DNA of 64,000 nt from Dichotomocladium elegans (lineage: Eukaryota; Mucoromycota; Mucoromycetes; Mucorales; Lichtheimiaceae): positions 1,550,001-1,614,000 of the forward strand of contig JAIXMN010000001.1 of the NCBI GenBank assembly GCA_025716815.1, in the 5' to 3' direction. Shown here one piece after another: positions 60,544 through 64,000 of the stretch. Below the pieces are notes generated by a model that worked only from the letters and a program-made list of their open reading frames with translations, did no database searches and had not been told where the DNA came from. A program made the translations under genes and the position numbers. The first letter of the stretch is position 1; each line of letters starts with the position of its first letter.

Positions 60544-61170
60544 GACAGAGTACAACAGTCTTGTGGTTCCTGCTATGGCTGGGCCATAAATAAAATTTTC
60601 GTCTCACGCCCTGCTTGTTGGTGGGCAGCCCATCGCCGCTCTCAGTGGCCCAGAAACCTCTTGAATTCAAAGGAGCAACCATGAGACACCATTTATCTAT
60701 ATGCCCGTACGACGAGCTATATGATAAAAAGGAAGAACATGATTAATGAGATCGCTTAATTTTTACAAGGTAACGGCCAGATTGAGTATATTTTTCCTTT
60801 CGTGATCAGCAGACCGATCCGTTATTAGATGTCATCAACCGATAAGATTGTTTATTTTCAACTATTCACTTCACAGAACCGTCGTAGACGTTCTTGATGT
60901 TACGTTACGGCACTCTTTTAATAGTTTCAGAAGCATAATGCCCTATATCACTTGGGACAGTCAACTATTCTGATTCAGGAGGCACTTGAGATGCGCCAGG
61001 CTGAAAAGAAAATACAGAACTGTGTGGCGATGCATGAAGGTGCCATAACTGGGTCAGCCCTTTTTTTCCTTGCCGCAGCTTCTAAGTGCGGGGATTTTAA
61101 GCCGCCGCTGCTATTACCAAAACCTGCGCTTCGTGAGCGCGCATTTTTCCTCTCCTTTTCCATACTTCCC
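60544..61170. other. Divergent spacer between the RGG-protein and E2 genes
   Basis: About 0.63 kb between two head-to-head genes, so it should contain both promoters. AT-rich, no coding signal. The first exon of the E2 follows a TTTTCC/CTTCCC leader. Confidence 0.5.
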
Positions 61171-62092
61171 ATGGCTCTCAAACGAATTCAGCGTGTACGT
61201 ATACCACGCCAGGCATTCAATTTCCCATAATAATTTACTCTTGCATTGTGTACTAGGAACTTGGGGACTTGAGCAAGAACCCCCTCCTGGAATTACAGCA
61301 GGTCCCGTAGGAGACGACCTTTTCAAATGGCAAGGTGAGCGTTGTTTTTTTTTTGGAAAGATACACATAAGAAGCTGCTCTTGATGCTATAAAGTCTTTT
61401 CATCTTGTGCTAATTCCACGCTGCTCATCTTGTATATTTAGGTGTCATTCAAGGGCCAGTAAGTATTCTCTCTCACTTCCATAATACTCGGATCAATTCG
61501 GTTCGCTTGCCTTCTCCCTTCTTGTTCACCATAACGTTCTGTATTGTTCAGGCAGACAGTCCTTATAAAGGTGGTGCATTTAAGATGGACATTTCTTTTT
61601 CGCCGGACTATCCATTTAAGCCTCCCACGGTAAGTTTTTAACAAAATTATGCGTTCACAAAAGAGATGCGGACAAAATGATCTTACAGCAGCATATTGTC
61701 ATTAGATGAAATTTATCACAAAAGTATATCACCCCAATATTGACGATGATGGTTCCATCTGCGTTGATTTACTGAAGGCCGACGTCTGGAAACCGGCCAC
61801 AAGAGTAGCCCAAGGCAAGCTAATTATTGGTTGTTTGATGAAAAGAGTATATGGTTAAATGTTCTAATCGCATCCTAGTGCTACAAGCCATTGCTATCCT
61901 TTTGGAGAACCCTAATCCCGATGATGCTCTTGTGGGATCTATTGCAGAGGTCTACAATACCAACCGAGCCAAGTACAACAAGACTGCCAAAGAGTATACA
62001 AAGAAAGTAAGGAATTATTCTCGATGCAAGCAATATCTTGCTGTCAAACATGGTATCTGACTTACATGCATTATTAGTATGCGATGGCATAA
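61171..62092 (+). CDS. Ubiquitin-conjugating enzyme E2 (UBC4/5-like)
   Basis: Transfers ubiquitin from E1 to substrates with an E3. Exons: 61171 to about 61194, 61257-61334, 61442-61458, 61552-61629, 61706-61814, 61879-62006 and 62078-62092. Blocks: [57 protein letters not shown] with the active-site Cys (near 61762), [16 protein letters not shown], and the UBC4-type ending KEYTKKYAMA. The HPN tripeptide is intact. Two oddities: exon 2 is one base short for the consensus ELxDLxxxPP start (see findings), and the intron at 61815 begins GC (CAAG|GCAAGC). The [12 protein letters not shown] stretch is more diverged than in yeast Ubc4. Otherwise it has full E2 length, about 150 aa. Confidence 0.9.
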
Positions 62093-63187
62093 ACGGTAGG
62101 TGCGTGTGCACAGCCCTATATGGTTTATCGAGGTTGCAACTTGTACATGCTTAGATACCAAGTATTCCGCCAACACACACCATACATTATAGCACAGACA
62201 CACAGGCGCACATGCACGTACACGTACACATACACATACACATACACAGCCCCAATTCTCTCTCCTATCCTTGCTCTTCTTGCTCTTTTTGATTTATTGT
62301 AGGATAAGTAAAATGAATCGCTCTTTATTATCAGGCAACGTTGGTTATTAAGATTAGAGAATATATTAAGTCGGAAAAAACTACTAAGGCGTGTTCCGTG
62401 GTATAGATGTCCACTATCTCACACATGCCACCATCCACATCCTTGTGGTTTATATTTTCTTGGTCTTTTATCGTACCAATGGAATCAAGGATGTCCAATT
62501 TGCCCCGACACAAAGCGAGAATGCATTTTGGGCGTTGGATATACCACAGCCTCTTCATGCACGCGAAATGCTTTTATAATAAAGCAAAATCTCTTAGGGG
62601 TTCATTTTGCTTTGTATCATTGCACGGAAACAATATTCGATGGAAAGCTCAGTTGTTATCGCCCTTTCAAGGCGTACTTTTATACACGCAAGAAAAAGAT
62701 GAGGAAGATCGCCGACCTCATGACATTGGTGAAAAAAAGAGGGAATGAATCTGTTCCTAATCTTCGAATTATGCACTAGCAGCAAAAAAACAGAACCTGG
62801 AATGAGTCGATATTATGATTCGTGGCGCCGAGCTGTCAGTTACTTCACCTGCCTTGGATCCATTGCGGAAAAGAGAAGGATGGTTCATTAATCCATCAAA
62901 ATTATGGAGTAAGAGTCATATACCGATTCCCGGTGGTCTCAGTCCACCACCATGGTCTTGTTGATCTAAATGTAATAATTACCAGAAATATTAAAATTCA
63001 TCCATAGAAGACAGTTCGATAACTTTACTTTTGCATCTTTATACACTCAAGAACCAGTTTGATAACAGTATATATAAATTAAAGGCCGTATATTCGGACT
63101 CGTGAGTAATATTGGTTTGAAGAATAATGACAGATAGATGGGTACATAGATAGAAAGCATGGCTTTGATCTGCGTAAAGTGTATCTT
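62093..63187. other. Spacer with a short (ACATAC)n-like run
   Basis: No supported gene. A simple AC/TAC repeat sits at about 62205-62250. Open frames of about 110 codons (62407-62748) contain no recognisable domain. Confidence 0.5.
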
Positions 63188-64000
63188 CCCATTTTAGTTT
63201 AGAAATCTTCCATCCCAACCGTCCGTTTTTGCTAAATCCAAGAAGCTTCGTCAACCTTTTTTGTCCTCCTACTCTTTTTGGAAATAGCCGCTCCAAGAAC
63301 TTATTGCTGATGCAGGCGATGAGTGAATTTACCGGAACAATAGCAAAGAATGTCTCCCAAATTTGTTTGAGGAAGAATACAATGAGATGAAAAATCCATC
63401 TGAGAGAGGCGGATCTGTCTTTGATCGCCACACTATTCGCCACAATCATATTCAAAATGCTGGATGGCTCTTTCAGGGTTCCTTTGCTGAAAATCCGAGG
63501 AATCATGTCAGTCGCTTCTGATGCTATTCCGCGGGTCAGTATCTTTACCTCCGACTCACTGAGAAAGTGATGATGGTCATCAGACTTGGACCTAATCGCG
63601 CCACCTCGGATATATTTAATGAGTACCTTGGTATGGTGTAAAGTAGAAGCTTGGAGACACTGAAGATATTTTATTATGGTGTCAGCGGCGTATGTGGAAC
63701 CCAGAGGATGAAGCTATTACACGTTTTACTTCTGTCCCTAAAATGCAGTTTTTCTCCTCATAGTGCTTTATTACTTCGCAGCGTACATGGAGATATTATG
63801 GGACTTTCGGAGGCCTTCAGGGCTACTTCCAAATCATTTCCGCACTACAACAGCTGTGGAAGTATTCAGATATTCAAAAGGCCAATGATGTTTTTTATTA
63901 TCATGCATAATATGATTATTGAGGATTAGCGCGACGACAATGGCCCAGAGTACAGGCTCTTCATAAAGAAGATACCATCGTCCCGCTTTCTCGCGAAAGC
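63188..64000 (+). pseudogene. Decayed, internally deleted copy of the Harbinger transposase, running off the window
   Basis: Aligns by eye to the element at 36.8-39.5 kb. The TTCCCATTTTAG leader near 63188 matches about 36940, and the 63290-63520 region matches the transposase N-terminus (ATCCATCTGAGAGAGGCGGATC-type stretch and CGCCACACTATTCGCCA). The DDE core is missing between about 63640 and 63780. The C-terminal region, with GCCTTCAGGG and ATCATGCATAATATGATT, resumes at about 63785. Frameshifts and stops are frequent (for example TAG near 63926). It is clearly older than the intact copy. Confidence 0.85.

Noticed and set aside
62407..62748. 113-codon plus-strand frame
   Set aside because: Overlapping frames in other phases are equally open, and no family resemblance or splice support was found.

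Overview
The window looks like nuclear DNA of a filamentous fungus, most likely an early-diverging one (Mucoromycota-like). This is inferred from many short AT-rich GT-AG introns, long poly-T/poly-A stretches, fungal-type genes (Cdc24, Kex1, PCL-type cyclin, Dal5-like transporters) and compact genes separated by AT-rich, repeat-rich spacers. No rRNA, tRNA, CRISPR or prokaryotic operon signal was found. Most genes are split. Gene boundaries given here run from start codon to stop codon and include introns, which I placed by eye from splice consensus and reading phase.

Region by region: 0-9 kb carries a 5'-truncated PARN deadenylase (+), a secreted GH3 beta-glucosidase (-), an SLC25 mitochondrial carrier (-) and a poorly resolved possible membrane protein (+). 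9.5-15.5 kb carries the Rho-GEF Cdc24 (+) and a mitochondrial PPR protein (+), separated by about 2 kb of simple-sequence DNA. 15.6-23.7 kb is a cluster of three related Dal5/ACS-family MFS permeases, two tandem on the minus strand and one divergent. 24.2-27.9 kb is a large non-coding inverted repeat (foldback) built of tandem modules. 28.7-36.8 kb is one giant gene (2,671 aa) with a CH domain, spectrin/coiled-coil rod and C-terminal GAS2 (GAR) domain, a fungal spectraplakin-like cytolinker.

36.8-48.5 kb is a mobile-element island. It holds an apparently intact two-gene PIF/Harbinger transposon with terminal inverted repeats and a 3-bp target duplication, a deleted Tc1/mariner relic, a 246-bp tandem repeat, and a second large palindrome formed by two nearly identical tail-to-tail copies of an unrecognised poly-Q gene, with a third, partial copy beside it. 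49-62 kb returns to housekeeping genes: Kex1-like carboxypeptidase (+) convergent with an M16 zinc metalloprotease of the YOL098C type (-), a PCL-like cyclin (+), an RGG-tailed nuclear-looking protein (-) and a ubiquitin-conjugating E2 (+). The last 0.8 kb is a decayed second Harbinger transposase.

The strongest items for follow-up are the giant CH-spectrin-GAS2 protein with EB1-type (S/T)xIP motifs, the two independent kb-scale palindromes in one 24-kb stretch, the intact Harbinger element with a TGA target duplication, and an E2 gene in which a one-base loss seems to be rescued by a shifted splice donor. The genes are not an operon-like system; the only functional clustering visible is the permease trio.
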